Below are positions 1 through 6,100 of a stretch of DNA of 10,117 nucleotides, in pieces (position 1 is the stretch's first letter; each line of letters begins with the position of its first letter). This DNA comes from Myxococcales bacterium. Its GTDB lineage: Bacteria > Myxococcota_C > UBA6777. The notes below the pieces were generated by a model. It made no database searches, was not told the DNA's origin, and saw nothing but the letters and a program-made list of their open reading frames with translations. Location of the stretch: positions 1 through 10,117 of the forward strand of contig JALTMC010000268.1 in assembly GCA_027005175.1 (NCBI GenBank). The letters run 5' to 3'. A program made the position numbers and the translations under genes.

Positions 1-122
1 GGTTGGATCAAGAAAAGCTACTGACTCTTGCTGGCGTGTCTTCTTTGGAAGACCTTAACCTCCATGCGATTACGGTTCTCACTGAAGAACTGAATGCCTG
101 GGGTCGCAACTCCTGGGACTGA
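1..122 (+). CDS. C-terminal end of an unidentified protein (5' end outside window)
   Basis: The reading frame that begins at base 3 is open from the window edge to a TGA at 120-122 and gives 39 residues. These include LLTLAGVSSLEDLNLHAITV and a tail ending in WGRNSWD. The composition, Leu-rich with an amphipathic helix-like stretch, looks like real protein, and the non-coding sequence that follows fits a gene end. There is too little to name a family; the 'LAGVSSLEDL' pattern resembles a small helical segment but is not diagnostic. The gene runs towards the thioredoxin-like gene on the other strand, with about 170 bases between the two stops. Confidence 0.45.
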   Translation, partial: LDQEKLLTLAGVSSLEDLNLHAITVLTEELNAWGRNSWD

Positions 123-224
123 TCTTCTCCTCTTTCGCTTCCCTCCTGTCTGCTCGGGTTATCCTTCAGGGCGATCCTTCCGAACGATCCTTGTAGGATG
201 CGATGAAATGACCCCCACGTTTTC

Positions 225-253
225 GAGCCGTTCTTCTAAAAAAAGAGCGGCTC
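225..253. terminator. Possible bidirectional terminator hairpin between convergent genes
   Basis: GAGCCGTTC (225-233) can pair with GAGCGGCTC (245-253): eight Watson-Crick pairs and one G-U wobble around an 11-base loop that contains a run of seven A. It lies between two convergent stop codons (122 and 292), where a shared terminator would be expected. There is no strong T-tract directly after the stem on either strand, so Rho-independent activity is uncertain. The rest of 123-291 shows no convincing gene. Confidence 0.4.
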
Positions 254-291
254 TCTGGAAGGCTGTGTGTCTTTCGGGAACACTCCTTTGT

Positions 292-861
292 CTATCGTTT
301 TGTTATCGTTGCAAGTATGTTTCGAATCTTTGATTCGGTGTGGAATTCCGCTCCACTGTAAACTACCTGACCTGTGGGACTGATGATGACCATCGCAGGG
401 AAAAACCATATCTTATAGTCTTGTACTACTTTTTTGGTTGCCAGCAAGACAGGGAATGTGAGGTCGCGTACACGCAAGAATTCGCGAACTGCTTTGGGGG
501 GAGCTGTCTCTTTCATATTGATCGATAGAATACGTACTTTGGTCGCTATCTTTTTATCACGATGAATACGCTGTAACACCTTGAGCTGCTTGCGACAACC
601 AGGGCACCAGCTTGCCCAAAAATCGAGAATGACGACCTTGCCTCGGTACTGTTGGAGGGAGATCAGCTTTCCCGTGTGTAGCTCTCTGAGTTGAAAGTTG
701 GGCGCGAGCTTTCCTTTCCAGCGAACTGCTGGATTTAAACCCAACATGTTGAACACATCTGGCTTGGACTCATAATCCCAATGCAGTAACCCGTGGAGTA
801 GAATTCCTGTGACAAGAAGAACACCAAGGATAACAGTAAGAATCTTTGTGGTTTTTTTCAT
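292..861 (-). CDS. Membrane-anchored TlpA/redoxin-type thiol-disulfide protein
   Basis: This 189-residue protein has an N-terminal hydrophobic segment (about residues 5-28) that should act as an uncleaved anchor or signal, placing the thioredoxin fold outside the cytoplasmic membrane. The redoxin domain starts near residue 52 (LAPNFQL). It has the sheet motif VVILDFWASWCPGC with the redox pair at Cys86 and Cys89, and a cis-proline-type segment (FFPAMVII, Pro155) opposite the active site. Such proteins reduce or exchange disulfides in exported proteins, often for cytochrome c maturation, but no cytochrome gene is visible here. The start is ATG at 861 with GAGG at + strand 867-870 (CCTC) as ribosome site; the in-frame TTG just upstream is less likely. 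It is divergent from the DUF3592 gene and ends in TAG. Family assignment is secure, substrate unknown. Confidence 0.93.
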   Translation of the reverse strand: MKKTTKILTVILGVLLVTGILLHGLLHWDYESKPDVFNMLGLNPAVRWKGKLAPNFQLRELHTGKLISLQQYRGKVVILDFWASWCPGCRKQLKVLQRIHRDKKIATKVRILSINMKETAPPKAVREFLRVRDLTFPVLLATKKVVQDYKIWFFPAMVIISPTGQVVYSGAEFHTESKIRNILATITKR

Positions 862-1020
862 CAAAGCCTCATGTTACGAAAAAAGTGACGGATGTATCTT
901 TGCTGTGTAACACAACGGAAACGAGCTTGTTCTTCGGAACTATGGTAATGTGGGCTGGACTTTGGGTTGGGAGCGATGCTCTTCTCTCCTTTTTTTGGCT
1001 CTGAGAAGGATACTTTTTTG
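862..1020. promoter_or_regulatory. Divergent intergenic region between the TlpA-like and DUF3592 genes
   Basis: The two genes are transcribed away from each other, so this 159-base spacer should hold both promoters. I see no box pair close to consensus. It contains the palindrome TGTGTAACACA (904-914), which could be a small operator. It also has a GTTC-TTCG-GAAC mini-hairpin (929-940), a four-base stem with a stable UUCG loop. GAGAAGGA (1003-1010) is the probable ribosome site for the gene starting at 1021. Confidence 0.3.
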
Positions 1021-1512
1021 ATGAATACAAGTGAAAAAAAATGGATTGCGTTTGGGATTTTTTTGATTGTCATTGGAGCACCTGAGTCAGTGTGGTCTCT
1101 TTATCAGTTTCATCAGATCGTAGTGGCTAGAGAGAATGCTGTCGAGGTGACTGCGACTGTCGTGAAAGTAGGCCGTCTCTCCGACACTTCGACGGGTGTC
1201 AAAACGATATGTCGGCCTGTACTAGCAGTACCTTATAAAGGCAAAGTGATTCAACATCAAACTCAACAAGCTGCCTCTCATCTCTGTTACCAAAAAGCCC
1301 AGAAGGTTCGTGTTTGGTTTCGCTATCGAAAGACATCCAAGAGCAGTGTTTATCCCTCCGAACAGGTCCCTGGTTGGATTCTTCCAGTTCTTTTGTTGTC
1401 CTTTTTCTCCATGGTCGAACTCGCAGGTGGAATCCTTGCATTTGTTGTGTTCCTCCGGTACATCGCACGCAAACAAGGAATGTCTGTCCTTCCTGAGTCG
1501 GCTGCGACATGA
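1021..1512 (+). CDS. DUF3592-type small membrane protein with two transmembrane helices
   Basis: The product is 163 residues from ATG 1021. A first hydrophobic helix (about 9-30) is followed by a soluble beta-rich domain (about 40-105) with the AVEVTATVVKV strand typical of DUF3592-like proteins, and a second helix (about 118-145) with a short basic tail. The soluble domain should lie outside the membrane and has two cysteines (Cys64, Cys89), which might form a disulfide; the divergent thioredoxin-like neighbour makes that worth noting, but no link is shown. In-frame starts at 967 (TTG) and 976 (ATG) would add 18 or 15 residues. I prefer 1021 because GAGAAGGA precedes it by 10 bases and the first helix then begins near the N-terminus. 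The function of the family is unknown. Confidence 0.75.
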   Translation: MNTSEKKWIAFGIFLIVIGAPESVWSLYQFHQIVVARENAVEVTATVVKVGRLSDTSTGVKTICRPVLAVPYKGKVIQHQTQQAASHLCYQKAQKVRVWFRYRKTSKSSVYPSEQVPGWILPVLLLSFFSMVELAGGILAFVVFLRYIARKQGMSVLPESAAT

Positions 1513-1560
1513 CTCTCTCTTTTTCCATAGAACAAGTTGGGGGTGCTACCCTGGCTTCGC

Positions 1561-1612
1561 ACCGGAACCATGACTTCCCGTTTTGGTGTATACTCCGGTT
1601 GGGCGGTTTTTT
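1561..1612 (+). terminator. Weak candidate terminator after the DUF3592 gene
   Basis: ACCGGA (1561-1566) can pair with TCCGGT (1594-1599), and inside it ACCA (1567-1570) with TGGT (1584-1587), leaving a GTATAC bulge on one side. A T6 run follows at 1607-1612, seven bases after the stem. The position, 50-100 bases after a gene end, is right, but the bulge and the distance to the T-run make it imperfect. Confidence 0.25.
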
Positions 1613-1642
1613 CTGAAAATCATAATGATGAGAACTAGCCAT

Positions 1643-1671
1643 TTGTTTTTGAAACAAGTTCCATTCTTGTT
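1643..1671. repeat. Two overlapping inverted repeats
   Basis: TTGTTT (1643-1648) and AAACAA (1652-1657) form one inverted repeat with a 3-base centre. AACAAG (1653-1658) and CTTGTT (1666-1671) form a second with a 7-base loop. The AACAA segment is shared, so in RNA only one hairpin could form at a time. This could be an operator or chance AT-rich structure. Confidence 0.3.
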
Positions 1672-1779
1672 GGGAGGCTGGCATATTTCTCGCTTGAAAG
1701 GGCGACGACTGGTAGAGCACCTTTTTCTTGCTCTTGCTAGAGAATGGTGAATGTGGCGGATGAAACGGAGTTGATGGGA

Positions 1780-1804
1780 ATATTCTTTGTTAAAGAAAGA
1801 ATAT
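1780..1804. repeat. Perfect 9-bp inverted repeat upstream of the HAD gene
   Basis: ATATTCTTT (1780-1788) is followed by the 7-base spacer GTTAAAG and its exact complement AAAGAATAT (1796-1804). It ends 28 bases before the HAD start codon. The AT-rich dyad is of operator size, and as RNA it could form a leader hairpin just upstream of the ribosome site. Function is inferred from position only. Confidence 0.4.
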
Positions 1805-1832
1805 GGAAATCAACGAAAGGTGAAAGCGGAAG

Positions 1833-2534
1833 ATGATCAAAGCCATTTTGTTTGATTGTGATGGAACTCTTGTTGATACAGAAGACCAAACTGGCATGGC
1901 GATTACACAAGTCATGACCGAATACGATATAACGGACGCATCCATTCCAACAGCTTGGACGCGTGGTCAAACCTGGAACATTATCGCACAGCGGATCCAG
2001 CGGCTTTACCCTGCGATCCCATGTGCCAATACATTGGCGGAAGAGCTCACGGATGCATGGGAGCAGCTTGTTGTTGTTGCGCCTCCAATCACAGGAGCTG
2101 TGGATGCTGTTCATGCGGCGCATCCTTGGTTTGCCTTGGGAATGGTCACCAGCAGCCCCGGACGCAGTGTTGGACCTCTTTTGGAGCAACTGGGACTCGA
2201 CGAGTTGATCCCTATGTCGGCACGTGTTTGCGCGGAACATGTAACAAAAAGTAAGCCAAATCCGGAAGGCTACTTACTTGCAGCAGAGAAGCTAGGTGTT
2301 CGACCAGAGTCTTGTCTTGTCTTCGAAGACAGTGAGGCTGGCATTCTTGCAGCTCGTGCTGCTGGAATGCGATGCATCGCGATTCTTGAGACTGCGACTG
2401 ATCCCAAAGGTTGTCGAAAACTAGCAGATAGAAGCATCACTCACTTTAATGAGTTACCACTCCTGTTTTGGCGAACGATGGCTGGTGCTTCCTTCGCTTC
2501 CCTACCCAGCATCAGCACCACACCCTCTCTCTAA
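1833..2534 (+). CDS. HAD-IA family phosphatase / phosphoglucomutase-like hydrolase
   Basis: This 233-residue protein is a haloacid dehalogenase superfamily hydrolase of the beta-phosphoglucomutase/phosphoglycolate phosphatase type. Motif I is FDCDGTLVDT, with nucleophile Asp8 and general acid Asp10. Motif II is VTSSP (Ser107/Ser108). The motif III lysine lies in SKPNPEGY (Lys141), and motif IV is VFEDSEAGILAARAAGM (Glu165, Asp166, for Mg2+). The region of about residues 15-85 is the helical cap, which sets substrate choice. The substrate, a small phosphorylated metabolite, cannot be named. The start is ATG 1833 with GCGGAAG immediately upstream. The C-terminal tail (SLPSISTTPSL) is low in structure. 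The stop codon TAA is part of the CTAA duplication of the adjacent MITE-like element. Confidence 0.94.
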   Translation: MIKAILFDCDGTLVDTEDQTGMAITQVMTEYDITDASIPTAWTRGQTWNIIAQRIQRLYPAIPCANTLAEELTDAWEQLVVVAPPITGAVDAVHAAHPWFALGMVTSSPGRSVGPLLEQLGLDELIPMSARVCAEHVTKSKPNPEGYLLAAEKLGVRPESCLVFEDSEAGILAARAAGMRCIAILETATDPKGCRKLADRSITHFNELPLLFWRTMAGASFASLPSISTTPSL

Positions 2535-2690
2535 GGGTTCGTCCAAAAAGAACCTATACCGTTTGTCTCTCCGCTTTATCCACCCTGGCTGCGTTCCACC
2601 TCCTCGGAATAGCAAGCTATTCCGAGGAGGAGAGCCTTGCCAGGGCGGCGAATCGAAGCGCAAATCAACGACTTTCTTTTTGGACGGACT
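2535..2690. mobile_element. 156-bp MITE-like palindromic element with CTAA flanks
   Basis: The ends are imperfect terminal inverted repeats: 2536-2552 pairs with 2674-2690 (15 of 17 positions identical, the other two G-T). Both contain the shared core GTCCAAAAAGAA (2541-2552; complement at 2674-2685). CTAA occurs on both sides (2531-2534 and 2691-2694), as a 4-base target duplication would. Further pairs lie inside: CCCTGGC (2583-2589) with GCCAGGG (2639-2645), and a perfect central hairpin. No protein is encoded. YTAR-type 4-base duplications are known in parts of the IS5 family, so a transposase of that family might mobilise it; no transposase is in this window. It fills the space between the convergent HAD and potassium channel genes. 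A large terminator-like repeat is the alternative. Confidence 0.7.
2599..2630. repeat. Perfect 15-bp hairpin at the centre of the MITE-like element
   Basis: CCTCCTCGGAATAGC (2599-2613) is separated by AA from its exact complement GCTATTCCGAGGAGG (2616-2630). It lies between convergent genes, so it could also stop transcription from either side or stabilise RNA ends, although no T-run follows directly. Confidence 0.85.
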
Positions 2691-2741
2691 CTAACCGATA
2701 AAACATGCCTCCCTCGTGGTTTCCTCGGCTGTCAGGATTTC

Positions 2742-3743
2742 TCAAGCGACGTTTGGTTCGTCAGTGTGGGCCGCTTGTCTCTCCTTTCTCTCTGGTTCAT
2801 TGGTTTTTCCCACATAAGCTTGGTCATTGGATTCAAGCAGATAGTAGTTATGGAAGTGCTTGTAGTCGAGGAAGGTACGACCGTCGCCTTGAGGCAGAAT
2901 GACATCGATGAGTTTTGCGTTCCAAAGAATCTCTGTTGGCATGTAGATATGGTAGGAGTGAATCGTCTGTGAGAATACATCATCGATACCAGTCATGCTG
3001 ATGATGATCCGACCGTTGTGCGCTTGGAATTCGTCGGGGGTCATTGGGAAGAGGGGGCTGGTTTCGTCAATCACATGAATTGCCATCCAGCTGAGGACAA
3101 AGATAGGGGAGAAGGTGCGTTCGAGCTTGAGATCGTACAAGCGTTGCATGTGTTCGCCCTCGGCAGTCCTCTCTTCCAGTAGAATCGTGGCACGCATGGT
3201 GGCTTCCGCTACATAATTTCCACGTTCGTTTGCCACCCGAAAGACCAGACAGGGGATACCGTTGCGACGGTAGATCACAGCGATCCGGCTGAATAGAAAG
3301 CGAGCAGAGGGGCGAGCAAACTTGGAGAACAATATGCCGGTAAAGGTCGCAACACCAAGAATTCCCAACCATGCTTCTATTGTGACAAGGGAGTTGCTCA
3401 GATCTCCCTTGGGCATCATACCGCCATATCCGATGGTTGAGAGAGTTTGAATGCTGAAGAAAAAGGCGTCTGTCCAAGAACCGGGTTGTGCGCCGGTGAT
3501 ACCATCTCCGATCAGGGCGAATATCGTTGCGAACGTTGCATTTAACAAGAGGTACATCATCGCAAAGAGAGTCAGTAAATAACGCCATTTCATCTTGAGT
3601 AGCCTGGCGTATAGATCGGTTAAATACGAACGCTTCCGGTTGAGATGAATCAGTGAGTAATCGAGCTCCATTGTGGCTGGACGAGGTGGAGGTGTGATGG
3701 CTTGGTCCAAGTTGGTTCGGTGGTCCTTGATTCTTTTTGACAC
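2742..3743 (-). CDS. KirBac-type inward-rectifier potassium channel
   Basis: This 333-residue subunit has the full Kir layout and should form a tetrameric K+ channel in the inner membrane. After a polar N-terminus comes an amphipathic basic slide helix (about 36-52, RKRSYLTDLYARLLKMKWR). Then come outer helix TM1 (about 54-78), a pore helix (about 89-102), the selectivity filter TIGYG (103-107) and inner helix TM2 (about 118-142). A cytoplasmic immunoglobulin-like gating domain (about 155-305) ends in a charged tail. Length fits the family. The start is GTG at 3743, preceded by AAGGG about 10 bases upstream; an internal ATG at residue 25 (MELDYSL) would lose little and is possible. The gene is convergent with the HAD gene. 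The 17-bp tandem repeat upstream may control it. Identification is secure; physiological role (K+ balance) is inferred. Confidence 0.95.
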   Translation of the reverse strand: MSKRIKDHRTNLDQAITPPPRPATMELDYSLIHLNRKRSYLTDLYARLLKMKWRYLLTLFAMMYLLLNATFATIFALIGDGITGAQPGSWTDAFFFSIQTLSTIGYGGMMPKGDLSNSLVTIEAWLGILGVATFTGILFSKFARPSARFLFSRIAVIYRRNGIPCLVFRVANERGNYVAEATMRATILLEERTAEGEHMQRLYDLKLERTFSPIFVLSWMAIHVIDETSPLFPMTPDEFQAHNGRIIISMTGIDDVFSQTIHSYHIYMPTEILWNAKLIDVILPQGDGRTFLDYKHFHNYYLLESNDQAYVGKTNEPERKERQAAHTDEPNVA

Positions 3744-3760
3744 GATGTATCATCCCTTCC

Positions 3761-3786
3761 ATTCTCTGGTATTCTCGATACCGAAT
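3761..3786. repeat. Short dyad in the leader of the potassium channel gene
   Basis: GGTAT (3768-3772) and ATACC (3778-3782) form an inverted repeat around TCTCG. Flanking ATTC (3761-3764) and GAAT (3783-3786) extend it with a 3-base bulge. It lies 18-43 bases upstream of the GTG start on the minus strand, so it could be an operator or a leader hairpin. Confidence 0.3.
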
Positions 3787-3805
3787 CGCTCATGAACATG
3801 AACAT

Positions 3806-3839
3806 GGATATGATATAAGAATGGATACGATATAAGAAT
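3806..3839. repeat. Tandem 17-bp direct repeat upstream of the potassium channel gene
   Basis: GGATATGATATAAGAAT (3806-3822) is followed directly by GGATACGATATAAGAAT (3823-3839), with one mismatch in 17. A spacing of 17 is not a whole number of helical turns. Just to the left is a short ATGAAC doublet (within 3791-3802). The repeats lie 63-96 bases upstream of the channel's GTG start, a normal position for an activator or repressor site, and their TTATATC cores (minus strand) could also supply -10 elements. Confidence 0.6.
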
Positions 3840-3942
3840 ACCACGAGAGCTGCCACTTTGCTGCAAGGAGAGGTGTCTCGCCCGAGAGCACACCGTATCG
3901 GGGACCCGTCATCTCTCATCGTCTTCGGCCTGTTGTATTTCG

Positions 3943-3971
3943 TTGACTTTTTTCACGATTTGAGGTACTTT
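3943..3971 (+). promoter_or_regulatory. Sigma-70-like promoter for the ART-domain gene
   Basis: TTGACT (3943-3948, five of six to the -35 consensus) is separated by exactly 17 bases from TACTTT (3966-3971, matching the T, A and final T of the -10 box). Transcription would start near 3978, giving a leader of about 68 bases before ATG 4046. It is the best promoter match I see in the window. Confidence 0.55.
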
Positions 3972-4035
3972 GGGAGCGCAGTTTTGCTTGTTTCTGTTGC
4001 TCACTTGTGTGGGTTGTCGCATAGCTCTGAAAGTT

Positions 4036-4040
4036 GAGGA
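4036..4040 (+). promoter_or_regulatory. Ribosome binding site that fixes the start at 4046
   Basis: GAGGA lies five bases before ATG 4046. An in-frame TTG at 4034 would place this site inside the coding region and has no ribosome site of its own, so 4046 is the better start. Confidence 0.7.
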
Positions 4041-4045
4041 AGAAG

Positions 4046-6100
4046 ATGCCTGTTCATGGTGCTAACAAACCTGTGGTTCCCGGGCGCATCATCCATCGGG
4101 ATAATTTTACAGAAGTCCTGAATGATGCAGCGGGTGACCATCAAATCACTTTGGAAGAAGCGGATGTTATTTTGGGGGCCGTCGAAGCTGATCCGAACAG
4201 CTTCGAGACCGAACAGGCCGAGCAGGCTCGGGCCATCAAGGCTTTAGTGGAGGGAGGGAGTCCAACACTGGCGGCAGCGGCTGTCACGTCGGGTGATGTG
4301 ATGGGCTTTCAGTCTGCACTCCGTGTACATATGCAGAATCTGACAGAGCCTGTTGTCGAAGTACAGGACAACTACCCCACGGCAGAAGTTCGGCGCGGCA
4401 TTCCTTTGAGTGGACCGGAGCCTTTGGATGTCAAAGGCCCACATGGAACAGCTTTTTTAGTGGGTGGTGGGCGAGATATTGAAGGCCTTGAGGTGCGGTT
4501 GCGTCCCATTTATCACTCCATTCATGGAGATGGAATTGAAGCTCGCTTGAAGGTTACGCGCAAAGCGGGCAACGCTATCGAGCGATTGTTGGCAAAGATG
4601 CCCAACGCCACGCTCATGGAAAAGAAAATTCGCAATTTTGGTGTACGTGATGATGGTTCTATTATCGTTCATACCGGTGATGATCCATTGACGCAGGAAG
4701 ACAAGAACTCTGCGAAGCTGGTGAAACTCAATGGCAACTTGAAGAAACTGAAATCGGATGCGAAGAAGCTTGATAAAAAGCTGGATGCTTTGGCTGAGCC
4801 CGATACGGCTTTGGAAGAGAAGCGCAGTAAGCTCGAAGACAAAATCGATGATCTCACCTCAGAGATCGAGGATCTTGTGGAGCAGATTGGTGAAGATCCT
4901 TATAGTTACAGTTATAGTAGCAACAGCTCGAACTCGGCAGAGGCGAGCATGAGTTTGGGTCACTGTGTCTCTGTGACGGAGCCGGGGAAGTTTCGTATTG
5001 ATTATTTTCCCGAAGAGATCTCTCGCCAGACGTTGCGTGGAGCAGTACATATTGAGGCTTATGGTGCAACCGAAGAAGAAAAGAAGCTCAATCTCAAAGA
5101 AGCGACAGCGGCGTTGGCTTTGGATGATGAGTTTGAGGCAGCACCCACAGATGATGATCTAGAGCTTCTGATGTTGATGCGTTTGCTTTGGCAGGCTTCT
5201 CCGAAAGACGCAGCCAAACTGCAAAAGAAATCAACTTTGACCATCGAGCATGTGGAGGCCGCGCTAGAAAAAGCGAAGGTCCCGGAGAATTTTATTGAGG
5301 ATGCTCGCTTTACAGAGGTCAGCCCGGGTCATATTTCTGTTGTGGTTCCAGGTCAGTCGGAAGCTTATAAAAAGGCTGGTGTGACGGGAATTGTTCACAC
5401 CATTCAGAACATCGATAAGCTTGCAGAATTGATCGCAAGTGGGGGGATCGCTTCCACTTCGGAGAGACTGGCAGCGCACAAGGTGATTAAGGGGATGTCG
5501 AGTCGGGAGGATCTTGAATCAGGGGGGGCAGATTATGTCTTTACTCGCCTTGTGACAGAGAAAGCAAACAACCCTGGTATTTCGTATGGTGCCGTGATCT
5601 CGTTTGATCTCGAACTTCTCGATCGAGCTGACTGGTTCTCGTATCCGGAGGATGAGTATGGTTCAACTTACATGGAGGATGAGGCAAGAGCGGGAAAACC
5701 CTCTGCCGCGATCAAAAAAATTGCAGCACGAACCATCCCTGATGTGGAGAGTCACTTTGAACATCTGCGTGGAGAACGCAACTACGCGAATGGTGCTGAT
5801 AGCTTCTATGACAGGCCAACAGGTCGTAAATTGATCGACGAGATCAACGACAACTTTTATGGCAGCACGGTTGACAGTATGTCCAATGAGACGATGTTTC
5901 AAGGCGGCATCCCTCTGTCTATGATGAAGTACATTGTGGTCTCAAGTGAAGGAGACAAGACAAAGATCTTAAAGCAACTCAAAGAGCAGGGGATTACGGA
6001 GATTAATGGTAAGCCTGCCAAAGATTTTATCCGTTTTCAAGACAAACTGTTTACAGAGGCAAGTAGCAACAATGACGATGACAACACCGATTACATTTAA
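4046..6100 (+). CDS. Large multidomain protein with C-terminal DarT-like ADP-ribosyltransferase fold (predicted)
   Basis: The 684-residue product has no signal peptide or membrane helix. Residues 27-38 (DAAGDHQITLEE) form an EF-hand-like loop with Ala at position 3. An alpha/beta region (about 110-210 and 300-345) appears interrupted by a charged coiled coil (about 216-282) and a Ser/Tyr linker (SYSYSSNSSNS, 287-297). A helical part follows (345-415). From residue 446 the motif order resembles DarT/RNA 2'-phosphotransferase-like enzymes. A strand with His451-Thr452 is followed by a helix and GGIASTSER (466-474), then GGADYVFTR (493-501), then a strand YGAVISFDLELLDRADW (514-530). Near the end, NETMF..GIP with Glu615 precedes strand YIVV. 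In that fold the His binds NAD and the late Glu is catalytic, so NAD-dependent modification of nucleic acid or protein is possible. This is my motif reading, not a database match. The small downstream gene overlaps it by 29 bases and could be its partner. Confidence 0.85.
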   Translation: MPVHGANKPVVPGRIIHRDNFTEVLNDAAGDHQITLEEADVILGAVEADPNSFETEQAEQARAIKALVEGGSPTLAAAAVTSGDVMGFQSALRVHMQNLTEPVVEVQDNYPTAEVRRGIPLSGPEPLDVKGPHGTAFLVGGGRDIEGLEVRLRPIYHSIHGDGIEARLKVTRKAGNAIERLLAKMPNATLMEKKIRNFGVRDDGSIIVHTGDDPLTQEDKNSAKLVKLNGNLKKLKSDAKKLDKKLDALAEPDTALEEKRSKLEDKIDDLTSEIEDLVEQIGEDPYSYSYSSNSSNSAEASMSLGHCVSVTEPGKFRIDYFPEEISRQTLRGAVHIEAYGATEEEKKLNLKEATAALALDDEFEAAPTDDDLELLMLMRLLWQASPKDAAKLQKKSTLTIEHVEAALEKAKVPENFIEDARFTEVSPGHISVVVPGQSEAYKKAGVTGIVHTIQNIDKLAELIASGGIASTSERLAAHKVIKGMSSREDLESGGADYVFTRLVTEKANNPGISYGAVISFDLELLDRADWFSYPEDEYGSTYMEDEARAGKPSAAIKKIAARTIPDVESHFEHLRGERNYANGADSFYDRPTGRKLIDEINDNFYGSTVDSMSNETMFQGGIPLSMMKYIVVSSEGDKTKILKQLKEQGITEINGKPAKDFIRFQDKLFTEASSNNDDDNTDYI

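Larger units (their letters stand above)
1513..1832. other. 320-base gap without a convincing gene
   Basis: Between the DUF3592 and HAD genes there is no ORF with good coding character. A 35-codon ORF starts at ATG 1509, overlapping the DUF3592 stop as ATGA, and ends at 1616; it has no recognisable content. The stretch instead contains a T6 tract after paired segments (1561-1612), two overlapping inverted repeats (1643-1671) and a 9-bp inverted repeat close to the HAD start (1780-1804). It may therefore be a long regulated leader for the phosphatase gene. Confidence 0.4.

Noticed and set aside
1509-1616. 35-codon ORF with an ATGA overlap to the DUF3592 stop
   Set aside because: The overlap is suggestive of coupling, but the peptide has no motif, no own ribosome site, and ends in a predicted terminator region.
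1199-1720. Minus-strand 173-codon ORF opposite the DUF3592 gene
   Set aside because: It lies mostly antisense to a gene with clear membrane topology, its residue composition looks random, and no family is recognisable.
2535-2690. Reading the palindromic element as a CRISPR or tRNA-like structure
   Set aside because: There is only one copy with inverted rather than direct repeats, and no tRNA cloverleaf or anticodon arm can be drawn.
3067-3762. Minus-strand 231-codon ORF overlapping the potassium channel gene in another frame, starting at ATG close to the channel start
   Set aside because: The channel frame has the complete Kir architecture; this frame has compositionally random sequence.
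6006-6071. Longer version of the small partner protein starting at ATG 6006
   Set aside because: It would overlap the upstream gene by 95 bases; ATG 6072 gives a more usual overlap, with GAGG 12 bases upstream.
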